From the NCBI GenBank assembly GCA_029098225.1, contig JAQXNX010000032.1, positions 124,001 to 188,000 on the forward strand: DNA of 64,000 nucleotides. Direction: 5' to 3'. The notes below the pieces were generated by a model. That model was not told the DNA's origin. It saw only the letters and a program-made list of their open reading frames with translations, and did not search any database. The translations under genes and the position numbers were made by a program. This DNA comes from Spirochaetales bacterium. Lineage in GTDB: Bacteria > Spirochaetota > Spirochaetia > Treponematales > Treponemataceae. How positions within the stretch are numbered: the stretch's first letter is position 1; the number at the start of each line of letters is the position of its first letter. Positions 1-9,423 of the stretch are shown here, one piece after another.

Positions 1-551
1 CCAAAGAACTGTTTTTCTTTGAGAATTTTCTGATCAATTCCTTCTTCTACAAGCTCGCAGGCATATCGTGCACAAATTGAACGACTGTATGAAAGAGCAA
101 GAAGAGAAGCAAGATAGGCTCCTAAAAGACAAGCTGCAAGGCTTACCGCATTTACAGCTATATTCATGTCCAGTAAAAGCTTATATGCAAAGGCAAGAAG
201 AAATGAACAGATTACAAAATAAATAAGGGCTTCGGTCTGCTTTCTTGCCGGCATTTTATGAATATTTTTAAAAAGTGCAGTGCGTTCTTCCAGAGTCATT
301 CCTTCAGTTTTCCATTTAATGATTCTTTTGGAAATTCCACCCATCAAAAAATGATTTGTTATTCTGGAAAAAACAAACTGAGCAAAAAATATAGAAACTA
401 TTACTCCAAGAATTAAAAGAAAATGCTCCTTAATGCTTAGATTTAAAATAAAAGCAGAATATGCGAGAATAATTAATCCGCAGGAAATGTCAGGTAAGAC
501 ACTTCTGTAGTACATTTCGTTTTCAAATGAAAGATTTTTATCCTTAGTCAT
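1..551 (-). CDS. Membrane sensor/MCP-like protein, N-terminal part (runs off window)
   Basis: An open frame starts at the ATG at 551-549 and stays open for 183 codons to the window edge, so the C-terminus is not seen. The start overlaps the stop of the upstream gene by one base (TAATG), which suggests translational coupling as the last visible gene of the chemosensory operon. The visible part is hydrophobic with at least four membrane segments. It matches the N-terminal membrane module of the adjacent 602-residue MCP: both have an R-T-x-L-hKx3-x-MPA stretch and then a C-[AS]-R-x-A-x-E-[LI]-V segment after a membrane pair. It is therefore a tandem paralog. Whether an MCP signalling domain or another output follows cannot be told. 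Confidence 0.7.
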   Translation of the reverse strand, partial: MTKDKNLSFENEMYYRSVLPDISCGLIILAYSAFILNLSIKEHFLLILGVIVSIFFAQFVFSRITNHFLMGGISKRIIKWKTEGMTLEERTALFKNIHKMPARKQTEALIYFVICSFLLAFAYKLLLDMNIAVNAVSLAACLLGAYLASLLALSYSRSICARYACELVEEGIDQKILKEKQFF

Positions 552-2359
552 TATTTCACCTCGCTTTCTGTTTTTTCTTCATTTGCTGCATCTTCAGGCT
601 GAAGCTTCTTCAGGTTATCAGAAACTGTACAAAGATTTTGTGCCGATTCACTGATTTTTTGAGTAGATGTAGAGAAGGATTCAGCTGCCTGAGAAATCTG
701 TCGCAATGTAATAACAATCTGGGCAAATGAAGCTGTTTGTTGTTCAATAATTTTTTTGATATCTTCTGAAGCATAATCCATGGTTTCTGAAGAAGCTTTA
801 AGCTCTTCAAAACGCTGATTAAGTTCATTAATAATTTGTGTTCCATTAAAAATCTTGCTGCTTCCATTTTGTGAAGAAATTAGCAGAGCATCTGATGAAT
901 GCTGAATTTCTGTAAGCCGGTTACGAATTTCATTTGTTGACTGAATTGTGCTGTTTGTAAGTCGCCGAATTTCGTTTGCAACAAGAGAGAAATTTTCGCC
1001 TACATCGCCGGCACTCGAAGCCTCAAGCTCAGCATTAAATGCAATAATATTTGTCTGATCTGCAATATCATTGATAATTCTTGCAATATCTGAAATTCCG
1101 CTGATTTTTTCTGTAAGCTTTTTAATTCCTTCTACGGTAATATCATTAGCTGCTTTAATTTCATCAAGCTTCTGCATATTCTGTTTAAGAATATCAAAAC
1201 CGTCCAGAATATTATCTGTTGTTTTTTTAGCAACAATAGAAACTTCCCCAATTTTTTCTGCGATATTTTTTGAAAGCGCATCTGTTTCTTCCATAGCAGA
1301 AAGAAGCTCCTTAATTCCGGAATTCTGTTCAAGAGAAGTAACTGCTGTTTCGCGCGAAATTACAGAAAGTTCATTGCTGGATTCTATTACATCCATACTG
1401 ATTCTCTGACTTTCCTTAAGAATTTTCTGCAGAATAGAAACTATAGTATTTATAAGATATACATTGTACATAAATTCATTTGAAAGGTCAGTTGATGCAA
1501 ATTTTACTTTATGAAGATTTTCTTTATTCATTCCACCCAAAAGTTCACGCATGTTATTAATTGAACGCATCATTCTTTTAAAAAGGGATGTAGAATAAAC
1601 AAAATAAGAAATTCCACAGCTAACACCAATAATTATTAGTTTTGTAAAAACTAATTTTGTAGGAATATCTGAAATATAAGCACGCCATGCAAGTACAAAG
1701 AAAAATATTCCTGTTATTAAAATTGGCGCAAAAATATGAAGAATTGTAATTACAGTAGATTTAGTTCCAAAGGTATGTCGTTTTTCTACTTCTTCTTTTG
1801 AAACTCCCTTTGCAACAATTTCTGAAGCATGACGCGAACAAATCTGCTGTGCTACTCCTGTAATAGCATGAACCGAAGCAAAGTAAGTTCCAACAAACAA
1901 CATGGCAGAAAACAGAATTACAGAATCTAAACTTAGATTTGCAAAATTTGCAACTAAAGCAGTCCAGATTGCACCAAAGCCCATAAATAAAACAAAGGTT
2001 TCTGCACCAATCATAGCAGGCATTCTCATAAGCTGCTTAATGAGTTTAGTTCTTTCTTTTACCGTTGTTTCATAACAATAAAAGGAAGAAAGATCTTCTG
2101 CCGTAGATTGTGTAATAAGCATATTAGTCATAAGCAGAACAAGTGTATGAGCGGCAAAACAAATAATTATTCCAAGAACAATTGTTGAAAGCATATTTTC
2201 TACTGGAATATCTCCAATAGCAATACAACAGGCTAATGTAATAAATTCAAAAATTATATTTGAAAAACATAGCCTTCTGAACAGTTCTTTTCCAAGATCA
2301 ATTTCTTTTTGAGAAGCTTCATTCTTTTTGAGTTTTTCGCTAAGGTTCATAATATTCAT
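551..2359 (-). CDS. Atypical methyl-accepting chemotaxis protein, 6-TM N-terminus
   Basis: 602 residues. Start ATG is preceded by GAGG at good spacing. The N-terminal half (about residues 28-260) holds six hydrophobic segments and no large periplasmic loop, so any stimulus would be sensed in the membrane or cytoplasm. The C-terminal half is a coiled-coil MCP signalling domain with the hairpin tip near residues 435-480. The tip begins like the family (IADQTN, then NAELEAS), but the normal [16 protein letters not shown] part reads EASSAGDVGENFSLVA, so the CheA/CheW contact surface is degenerate. It lies 12 nt downstream of the receiver-cyclase gene and overlaps the next gene by one base. It may report to the CheA of this operon or act as a scaffold. 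The MCP family call is firm; the signal is unknown. Confidence 0.85.
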   Translation of the reverse strand: MNIMNLSEKLKKNEASQKEIDLGKELFRRLCFSNIIFEFITLACCIAIGDIPVENMLSTIVLGIIICFAAHTLVLLMTNMLITQSTAEDLSSFYCYETTVKERTKLIKQLMRMPAMIGAETFVLFMGFGAIWTALVANFANLSLDSVILFSAMLFVGTYFASVHAITGVAQQICSRHASEIVAKGVSKEEVEKRHTFGTKSTVITILHIFAPILITGIFFFVLAWRAYISDIPTKLVFTKLIIIGVSCGISYFVYSTSLFKRMMRSINNMRELLGGMNKENLHKVKFASTDLSNEFMYNVYLINTIVSILQKILKESQRISMDVIESSNELSVISRETAVTSLEQNSGIKELLSAMEETDALSKNIAEKIGEVSIVAKKTTDNILDGFDILKQNMQKLDEIKAANDITVEGIKKLTEKISGISDIARIINDIADQTNIIAFNAELEASSAGDVGENFSLVANEIRRLTNSTIQSTNEIRNRLTEIQHSSDALLISSQNGSSKIFNGTQIINELNQRFEELKASSETMDYASEDIKKIIEQQTASFAQIVITLRQISQAAESFSTSTQKISESAQNLCTVSDNLKKLQPEDAANEEKTESEVK

Positions 2360-2371
2360 TTATACCTCTTT

Positions 2372-4255
2372 CTATTTTGATGTAAGCGCAATTGCACCAT
2401 CCCAATTTTCTGGTTTATTTACTGAAAAATCATTACAGCGTTCAAGCATAAGCTTAGCAGCCTTATCCTGCGGCATATACTCAAGAGCTTTTTCAAAATA
2501 AGGAATTGCAAGACTGAACGCACCTTCGTTATAAGATTTAAAACCTTTTTCATAAACTTCAATAAATTCAGCAGACAGAGGTTTTTCATCTACACGATAA
2601 ATTTGTACACTCGCCTTTTTTCCTTTTACTTTTACAGAATCCAAAAGCAAGGCATTTACAGAATCATCAAGCTCATCATAAACAGCTTCTGAAATTATAA
2701 GCCTTGCACCATATAGCTTTGTAAGACCTTCCAGACGAGAAGCAACATTTACAGTATCTCCAATTACTGTGTAATTTGTTTTATCTGCACTTCCTATCTG
2801 TCCGACAATTACTTCTCCATAATGAATACCAATTCCAATATCAAGTTTTATTCCTTCCGGGAACTTAAGCTGGCCACATGGGATTTTATCTAATTGTGTA
2901 AACATTTCTATTGCTGCAGCAACTGCACGTTTTGCATTATCGTTATAACTGATAGGAGCACCAAACAAAACCATAACTGCATCGCCCACAAATTTATCTA
3001 CAGTTCCACCATATTTTTTTACAATATCAACCATGTGCGTAAAATATGTATTCAGGAATTTTACGACATCTTCCGCTTTATTTATTTCGCTTATTGAAGT
3101 AAAATTTCTTATATCGCACATAAGAATTACAACATTGCGTTTTTCATTATTATTATTTAATTCCTGACTTGAATTAGAATTCAAAAGATCGTTCATTACC
3201 TGTTCAGGAATAAATTTTGAAAATGCAGAACGGAGCTTCCTTTCCTGAAGAGAAAGCTCTGAACGCTGAACAGATTCCTGAAGGATATTTGCAAGCGCCG
3301 GTAAAACAAATTCAATTGAAGACTGAACCTTGTAATTGAAAATCTTTTTTCTTGTTGCCGCAAAATGCAAAGTTCCGACAAATTCTTTTTCAGTTTTTAT
3401 TACATAAGAATAATAAGATTCAAGCCGGTTTTCATTTTTAAAGCTATCAGGAGATTTTTCTTCTTCAAGATTTTCTATATGCGAATTCACATTTAATGAA
3501 TTTATAATTCCGCTGATTTTTATTTCTTCATATGTAACAGTATGATTTTTCTTAGCCTGCTGTTCATATTCTGTTTTGCAAATATTCAAAAAATCCTGCA
3601 AAACAGAAGCAGAAAAATTTTCTGTTCCAGAAGTATAAATAAATGTACTCTGACCATCCAGAATTAATGAAATGATATCATATTCGCAGGCTGTATAAAA
3701 AATCTTAAATATATTCTGAACGAGAGTTCCTGTATTTTTTACACATGGATAAAGCTTAACTACATTTCTTATCATATTAAGAAAAACTTCATTTTTGCCC
3801 ATTGAATTAACAAGCCACGAAATTAATTTTTCTTCATCAGAAAATTTTTCATCCTGCACAAGGAAAGAGTCAGCTTCAACATATTCAAAATCTAAAAGTT
3901 CTTTTACAGCTTCAATTAAAGAATCAACATTCTGACTCGAAATAGAAAGAACTTTATTTGCCTGCGAACTCCCATTCCAGAAATCAAAAATTTTTTCATC
4001 AGCTGAAATAAGAATAATCGGAATATTAGACTTTGAAGAACCTGTTTTTAAAATACTGCATAATTCCAATCCGTTAATTACAGTCATATCACGATCACAA
4101 ATAATTAACGACGGATCTTCACATACAATCTTTTTAAGGACAGCTAATCCATTAGAAAAAATCTGAGTTTCATAACCTGCAGCTTCCAGTTGAGTACTTA
4201 TAATTCTGGAAAGAATACGGGAAGGTTCTGCTACATAAATCATTGGTTTAGCCAT
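2372..4255 (-). CDS. Response regulator-class III adenylate cyclase with TPR tail
   Basis: 627 residues using the ATG at 4255 (MAKPM), which has GGAG 7 nt upstream and overlaps cheA by 8 nt; an ATG at 4297 exists but lacks such a site. Order: receiver (about 1-120, phosphoacceptor Asp in LIICDRDM), a long GAF-like middle region, class III cyclase (about 370-550), then a TPR-like repeat near 570-610. The cyclase keeps both metal Asp residues (LMCDIRNF and GDAVMV), the transition-state Asn and Arg (VNVASR), and the adenine-selecting Lys (DKFVGD) and Thr (NYTVIGD), so adenylate rather than guanylate cyclase is likely. Directly after the hybrid CheA, it is the obvious phosphorelay target and makes cAMP the probable output. 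The receiver's acidic pocket has AEPS in place of the usual DD pair, a partial loss. Confidence 0.88.
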   Translation of the reverse strand: MAKPMIYVAEPSRILSRIISTQLEAAGYETQIFSNGLAVLKKIVCEDPSLIICDRDMTVINGLELCSILKTGSSKSNIPIILISADEKIFDFWNGSSQANKVLSISSQNVDSLIEAVKELLDFEYVEADSFLVQDEKFSDEEKLISWLVNSMGKNEVFLNMIRNVVKLYPCVKNTGTLVQNIFKIFYTACEYDIISLILDGQSTFIYTSGTENFSASVLQDFLNICKTEYEQQAKKNHTVTYEEIKISGIINSLNVNSHIENLEEEKSPDSFKNENRLESYYSYVIKTEKEFVGTLHFAATRKKIFNYKVQSSIEFVLPALANILQESVQRSELSLQERKLRSAFSKFIPEQVMNDLLNSNSSQELNNNNEKRNVVILMCDIRNFTSISEINKAEDVVKFLNTYFTHMVDIVKKYGGTVDKFVGDAVMVLFGAPISYNDNAKRAVAAAIEMFTQLDKIPCGQLKFPEGIKLDIGIGIHYGEVIVGQIGSADKTNYTVIGDTVNVASRLEGLTKLYGARLIISEAVYDELDDSVNALLLDSVKVKGKKASVQIYRVDEKPLSAEFIEVYEKGFKSYNEGAFSLAIPYFEKALEYMPQDKAAKLMLERCNDFSVNKPENWDGAIALTSK

Positions 4256-6491
4256 GGAGCAGCTCCTTAACCTTTGCAGCAAGACTCTCGCGTTCAAATT
4301 CAGATTTTACAATATAGCCCTGCGCACCAAGATTTTTTGCTTTATCAAAGGTATCATCTTCAAACACAGAAGAAACCATAATAACCGGAATATTCTTAAG
4401 TTCCTCTTTGTGCCGCATATTATGAAGAAGAACAAAACCATCCATTCTAGGCATTCTTACATCAGTTACAACAAGATCAAATTTATGCTGCTTCATTTTT
4501 TCCAAAGCATCAATTCCATCTACGGCTGTTGCAACATTATAATTTTCTGCTTCAAGAATAATCTGCTCAATATGACGAGTTGTATGAGAATCATCAACAA
4601 CAAGAACTGAGTGAATCTTTGGCATTTTTTTAACTTCAAGATTTTTTATTTCATAAACATTTACAACTCTAAATCGTCGGATTGTATCTGGAATATTCAG
4701 AACAGGAATAATTCTATAATTTTCATCAAACACAACTCCCTGCAGAGCATTAAAATCCTTTAAGATTGGAGGAACCGGCTTTATAACTACAGTTCCATAA
4801 TGCTGAATTTTATCTACTATAACTCCAACCTTGCGATTCAAATATTCAAGAATAACAACTGAAACTTCTGTTTTTGTATTTACGTGTTTATCTGAATTTG
4901 GATTTATAATATCAAAATCAAAAATTGGAATAAGCTCATTATGAACATTAATTACAGGTCCATGTTGAAGTGGCAGAAAGTCCGATTTCTTTACAGTAAG
5001 AATTTCGCGGATGTAATGAGAAAGTATTAAATACGAATTTCCAGAAACAGAAACAAAAAGCCCATCCTGAGTAGCAAGAGAAGCCGGCAGCGAAAGTTCA
5101 AAATTTGTTCCCTGATTAAGTTCTGAATAAACTGTAATTTTTCCTTTAAGCTTATCCATTTCTGTACGTACAACATCAAGGCCAATTCCACGCCCAGAAA
5201 GCTCTGTCTGAACATCTTTTGTAGAAAAACCAGACGCAAAAATAAACTGAAGAAGTTCAGATTTATCTGCAGAAATTATTTCAGATTCACGCTCCGGGAA
5301 AAGCCTTAAAGCTTTAGCACGAATTCTTTCATAATCGATTCCGTGACCATCATCCTTTACATTTACAAAAATTCTATTAGAAACCTGACTTACAGAAATA
5401 GAAATTGTACCCATTTCCGGCTTACCAAGTTTTTTTCTTTCTTCTTTAGTTTCAATTCCATGATCAATTGAATTTCTTACGAGGTGAATTAAAATTGCAG
5501 GAAGCTTTTCAAGAATAAATTTGTCGATTGTAATTTCTGATTGTGGAATATCAAATTCAATATTTTTTCCAGTCTTAAGAGCTTCGGCAACAATTGAACG
5601 TTTTATAGGACGAAGTATCATGTCAAAAGGAAGCATTCTCAGAGAAATAATATTTTTCTGAATATCTACACTCTGATTTTCCAGAACCGAAATATTTTCT
5701 GAAAGCTCCTGATAAGCCTGAAATTCCGAAGTTTCGCCCTGCTTCTTTAAAAATTCTATTTCGTTTTTAAGTTTAATCTGACGCATAATAAGTTTATCAA
5801 GCGATTGCAGGATAGAATCTATCTGCGAAATCTGAACCTTGATTGTCTGGGAATCGTGAAAAAATTCTGCGTTTTCTGCATCTACCTTATTAACGATTGA
5901 ATTTCCATTTAATAAACCAGAATTTCCTTCTTCAGATTCATCAGTTTTTTTACCGGCACCTGAATTACCTTCGTCAGATGTATTTTTATCAGCTTTTTCG
6001 GATTCAGTTTTAGCCTTATCCTTTTTTTTGTCAGTCTCATTTTTTTCTGATTTAGATTTTCCAGATTTTCCAGCTTCACCCGAAAAATCTGTTTTAAAAT
6101 CTTCATCTTCAATGGCCATATCAATATTCTTAATTATTTCTTCATACTGCTCAAAGGTTCCATCGCTGCCATCTTCTATATTATCTACAACCTTATGAAT
6201 AATTCCATTAACACCCATTAAAAGCTGAATTATTTTGCTTGAAATTTCTGTCTGATTACTTTGAATTGTTTTAAAAACTGTTTCAAGGCGGTTAATAACT
6301 TTCTCTATCTGAACAAATTCCATCATTCTGGAAGAGCCCTTAAGAGTATGCAAAAGTCGTAAAATTTCTTTTAAACAGTCTGTATTTCTTTTTTCTTTAG
6401 AAGCAACAATTGCAATATCATCAAGAGAGTCCAAAATCTCTCGAGATTCAGAAACATAATCTGAAAGAAACAGATTTTTATCAAGATTCAT
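4248..6491 (-). CDS. cheA: Hybrid chemotaxis histidine kinase CheA-REC
   Basis: 747 residues. HPt domain at about 1-110 with phosphorylatable His48 (LLHTLKGSS); a Lys/Glu/Ser-rich linker at about 140-190 replaces a CheY-binding P2 domain; dimerisation and HATPase follow with the N box (LVRNSIDHGIE), G1 (DDGHGID) and G2 (GRGIGLDVV); then a CheW-like domain, then a C-terminal receiver (about 625-745) with VVDDS, VVTDVRMP and a final Lys. The attached receiver means it can pass phosphate internally or use it as a sink. Its start abuts the cheR stop and has GAGGAGG upstream. The next gene, the receiver-cyclase, overlaps its end by 8 nt. This layout is typical of non-flagellar chemosensory systems. 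Confidence 0.95.
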   Translation of the reverse strand: MNLDKNLFLSDYVSESREILDSLDDIAIVASKEKRNTDCLKEILRLLHTLKGSSRMMEFVQIEKVINRLETVFKTIQSNQTEISSKIIQLLMGVNGIIHKVVDNIEDGSDGTFEQYEEIIKNIDMAIEDEDFKTDFSGEAGKSGKSKSEKNETDKKKDKAKTESEKADKNTSDEGNSGAGKKTDESEEGNSGLLNGNSIVNKVDAENAEFFHDSQTIKVQISQIDSILQSLDKLIMRQIKLKNEIEFLKKQGETSEFQAYQELSENISVLENQSVDIQKNIISLRMLPFDMILRPIKRSIVAEALKTGKNIEFDIPQSEITIDKFILEKLPAILIHLVRNSIDHGIETKEERKKLGKPEMGTISISVSQVSNRIFVNVKDDGHGIDYERIRAKALRLFPERESEIISADKSELLQFIFASGFSTKDVQTELSGRGIGLDVVRTEMDKLKGKITVYSELNQGTNFELSLPASLATQDGLFVSVSGNSYLILSHYIREILTVKKSDFLPLQHGPVINVHNELIPIFDFDIINPNSDKHVNTKTEVSVVILEYLNRKVGVIVDKIQHYGTVVIKPVPPILKDFNALQGVVFDENYRIIPVLNIPDTIRRFRVVNVYEIKNLEVKKMPKIHSVLVVDDSHTTRHIEQIILEAENYNVATAVDGIDALEKMKQHKFDLVVTDVRMPRMDGFVLLHNMRHKEELKNIPVIMVSSVFEDDTFDKAKNLGAQGYIVKSEFERESLAAKVKELLHG

Positions 6492-7934
6492 TTAAAACCC
6501 TCCTCTCATAGAAAATGTTTCGCAGAGTGAATAAATATAAGAAGGACTGAAAGAGTCCAGAGTAAAATCATAAGGAATAGAACCGCCGGAGCTTTTATTT
6601 CCAAAATCGGAAATAAGATTCTTACATTTAGCAAAGCATTCATTTGCCTGTTGAGTTTTTCCAAGATCCCGAAGCACCATTCCATGATAGAAAAATGCCG
6701 GCCAGAAATCTGGAGAAATGGTTTCTGCAGATGCAAAAAATGTTTCTGCAGCTGCTCTGTTGTCTGCATGATATTCAATATATCCAAGCATGAAGAACGA
6801 ATATTTTTTTGTATCTGTTCCGCTTATTGCACGAGCTAATGTTCTGGCCTTAATAAAATCTCCGCGGTTTATTTCGTAACAAACGTCTTCATAGGTACTC
6901 TTTATATCTGAAGTTTCTGTGCAACTTTCAGCCTGATTTTTACGTTCATTTAGTCCGGCACGTTTTTTTTCTTTTAAATCTTTTTCGCGTTCCTCAGATT
7001 GTTTTTTAGATTTTTCAAGTTCAAGACGGAATTTTTCTTTCATTAATTCTTCCATCCGAAGCTGTTTTTCTTTTTCCCGTTTTTGATTAATAATTTCTGA
7101 AACGGATTTAGTTTTTTTATTAATTCCTTTTACAAAATAATACACTACATCGTAATTAGTTTTATAAAGCTTTTCAGAAATTACACTATTATCTATTGAA
7201 CCAATTTCATTCATGGAGAAAAATAAAATTCCATCGTTTTTGAGTCGTTCAGTTATTTTTTCTGTAACAAGGATTCTGGTAGGCTTGTCAAAATAAATAA
7301 AAACATTACGCATAAAAATAATATCTGCATTTTCATAAAAAGGAATTTTAGAAAGCTCATCCTGAGTAAGATTAAATTTAAATGACTGAATACGACGCAA
7401 GAAGTCGCGGTTAAAAACAATCTCAGTTTCTGTTTTAGTTGAATATGGTTCAAGCAGCTTATGATATTTTGCACCATCAGAACGAAGTGAATAAAGTGAA
7501 TAATGTCCGCGCCTTAAAGTAGCCAAAGCATTATCATCTATGTCAGAAGCATAAATTGTAAGATTTACATTCATAGAAAGAGCTAATGCAAGCAGTGAAA
7601 TTGGCTCTTCTCCTGTAGAACAGCAGCAGGTCCAGATTGTAAGATTTTTTCCCATATATTTTGGAAAAACTTCTTCGCGTAAAAAATCAAACTGCTTTTC
7701 TTCCCGGAAAAAATATGTTTCATTTACGGTTATAAGATTTATCAGTTCATCAAATTCCTGGGTGCCCGAAGAAATTGTCTTAACGTATTCCATAGGAGAA
7801 ATAGTTTTTTTTGCTGCTTCTTTTTCTATATAATTAATTAGAGTCTGCAACTGCGAATTTGCAACATAAATGCCGGAATATGAGTGTATTTTTGACTTAA
7901 CAAGTTCAATCAATTCATTCTGTAATTCGCTCAT
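6492..7934 (-). CDS. cheR: Chemoreceptor methyltransferase CheR with C-terminal TPR region
   Basis: 480 residues from the ATG at 7934, which sits in an ATGA overlap with the cheB stop; the ATG at 7958 has no ribosome site. The N-terminal helical domain and the SAM-binding methyltransferase domain (WTCCCSTGEEP, ASDIDDNAL, and the FMRNVFIYF motif) fill about 1-270. A strongly charged Lys/Glu coiled stretch (about 275-335) leads to a TPR-like C-terminal region (FMLGYIEYHADN, AFFYHGMVLRDLG). TPR-tailed CheR proteins are usual in alternative chemosensory systems, where the tail mediates partner binding. It would methylate Glu/Gln residues of the receptors encoded at either end of this operon. Confidence 0.93.
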   Translation of the reverse strand: MSELQNELIELVKSKIHSYSGIYVANSQLQTLINYIEKEAAKKTISPMEYVKTISSGTQEFDELINLITVNETYFFREEKQFDFLREEVFPKYMGKNLTIWTCCCSTGEEPISLLALALSMNVNLTIYASDIDDNALATLRRGHYSLYSLRSDGAKYHKLLEPYSTKTETEIVFNRDFLRRIQSFKFNLTQDELSKIPFYENADIIFMRNVFIYFDKPTRILVTEKITERLKNDGILFFSMNEIGSIDNSVISEKLYKTNYDVVYYFVKGINKKTKSVSEIINQKREKEKQLRMEELMKEKFRLELEKSKKQSEEREKDLKEKKRAGLNERKNQAESCTETSDIKSTYEDVCYEINRGDFIKARTLARAISGTDTKKYSFFMLGYIEYHADNRAAAETFFASAETISPDFWPAFFYHGMVLRDLGKTQQANECFAKCKNLISDFGNKSSGGSIPYDFTLDSFSPSYIYSLCETFSMRGGF

Positions 7935-8995
7935 ACTCTCTTCCCTGTCAGATTCCATAAACGCTCAGCAATAAGATTCAATGGAAGAACTTCGCAGGCT
8001 CCTCCAAGTTCATACGCAGCCTTTGGCATTCCGTATATTACACAGCTGGACTCATCCTGTGTAATTGTATAGGCACCAAGTTCTTTTAAATGTAAACATT
8101 CTTTTGCACCGTCAGAGCCCATTCCTGTAAGTATAACTGCGATACAGTTTTTTCCAAACACAGATGCCGCGCTGGAAAACATTTTATCTACAGAAGGACG
8201 TAAAAAATTAACCGGCGCTTCATGATTTAATATAATATGAAAGTCGTCTTCGGGATGAGGAATTAATGTTAAATGAACATCAGAAGGCGCAAAATAAACA
8301 TGACCGGCAAGAGGTTTAATATTATTCTCTGCAAGATGAACCGGAACATGAGTTTCTGTACAAAGCCATGTAATAAGATTTTTATCAAAAAAAGAATCTA
8401 TATGCTGAGTAATAAGAATCGGTAATGGAAAATCCTTTCCAATACCCTTTAATAATTCCAGAAGAGCACTAGGCCCGCCGGTAGAAACTCCAACTAATAC
8501 AGCTTTAAATTTATTTTCTGAATATGTTTTTGCCACAGATTTTAACGGAACTACAACTGTTCCATCTTCATTAACTGAAGGGACAATAGATGCCGGGTGA
8601 TTTTCAAAAAGCGTAGTACGTTTTATATCATACGCAAGCTGTTCAAGATATTCGGCGTATTCCTCCATCCTCTGCGCAGAAAAATTTATAAATTCCGGCT
8701 GCTCCACAAATTTTACATTCGAAGAATTATAATTATGATCATCGCCTTTTTCGTAATAAACAATTGTTGGAATAGAAACATTATGACAATAATCTGCAAT
8801 TGCTGTAATTCTTTCTGAATCAAAAAAAGATTTTTTTGAAATAATTAATTCCGGCTTTAATTCATCAATAATTGAATTGAGTGAAGAATAAGAAACAGCT
8901 TCACCAATCCATTCAAGCTTTTTAGTTTTTAATATTATTTCTTTTAAAACAGAGCGGACAACTGCAGAGGAATCGGCTACAACAACATGAATCAT
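7931..8995 (-). CDS. cheB: Chemoreceptor methylesterase CheB with degenerate receiver
   Basis: 354 residues from the ATG at 8995, preceded by GGAGG and in an ATGA overlap with the upstream gene; the earlier in-frame start at 9013 is unlikely. The C-terminal esterase domain is intact: the catalytic Ser (GVSTGGPSAL), His (ITQHID) and Asp (LTGMGSDGA) are all present. The N-terminal receiver is eroded. The VDDS pocket reads ADSS, and where the family has LD-x-MP the sequence reads IISKKSFF, so no phosphoacceptor Asp is visible. Phosphorylation by CheA therefore probably does not control it. Its fold and place between cheR and the CheW-like gene leave little doubt about the family. Confidence 0.93.
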   Translation of the reverse strand: MIHVVVADSSAVVRSVLKEIILKTKKLEWIGEAVSYSSLNSIIDELKPELIISKKSFFDSERITAIADYCHNVSIPTIVYYEKGDDHNYNSSNVKFVEQPEFINFSAQRMEEYAEYLEQLAYDIKRTTLFENHPASIVPSVNEDGTVVVPLKSVAKTYSENKFKAVLVGVSTGGPSALLELLKGIGKDFPLPILITQHIDSFFDKNLITWLCTETHVPVHLAENNIKPLAGHVYFAPSDVHLTLIPHPEDDFHIILNHEAPVNFLRPSVDKMFSSAASVFGKNCIAVILTGMGSDGAKECLHLKELGAYTITQDESSCVIYGMPKAAYELGGACEVLPLNLIAERLWNLTGKRV

Positions 8996-9423
8996 AATTC
9001 CTCCAAAAAGCAACTGTTCATATAATTTATAGTTTTTCTAACATCTATTAAAAATTTTACCCGTTCATCTTCAAATGAACATGCCAGCAAACCGAATTTC
9101 TTGAACTGCTCAGAATAATAATCAGAAAACAACGAAAATTCATTTAAACGGATTGTACATACACGGCATTCCTGAGTTGTAACAATCGACATCTGGGCAT
9201 TATTATCATCGTGCAAAACAACCATAGTCTGAATTTCTGACTCGCGTGGAATTTGGGTAAAAACAGAAGCAATCTCGTCAAAATCGAAAATTCCCGAAGA
9301 CTGATCATGTAATAAAGAAATATTCAAATCCTTTACGCCAACAGCAGAAACAACATATTCATTAGGAATTAGAAAATCTATAAGAGGATAAGAAATGCAA
9401 ACAAATTTTTCAGGCTGCCGCAA
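8992..9423 (-). CDS. Small CheW-like chemosensory protein (tentative)
   Basis: 143 residues. The start is a TTG at 9423 with AGGA 7 nt upstream; the gene overlaps the cheW stop by 14 nt and the cheB start by 4 nt, so it is firmly inside the operon. I do not recognise clear family motifs. Length, the beta-rich N-terminus (FVCISYPLIDFLIPNEYV), and the IRLNEFSLF and KFLIDV segments suggest a diverged CheW/SH3-like fold that could sit in the receptor-kinase array. A small adaptor or inhibitor unique to this system is an equally good guess. The reading frame is convincing; the function is not. Confidence 0.55.
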   Translation of the reverse strand: MRQPEKFVCISYPLIDFLIPNEYVVSAVGVKDLNISLLHDQSSGIFDFDEIASVFTQIPRESEIQTMVVLHDDNNAQMSIVTTQECRVCTIRLNEFSLFSDYYSEQFKKFGLLACSFEDERVKFLIDVRKTINYMNSCFLEEL

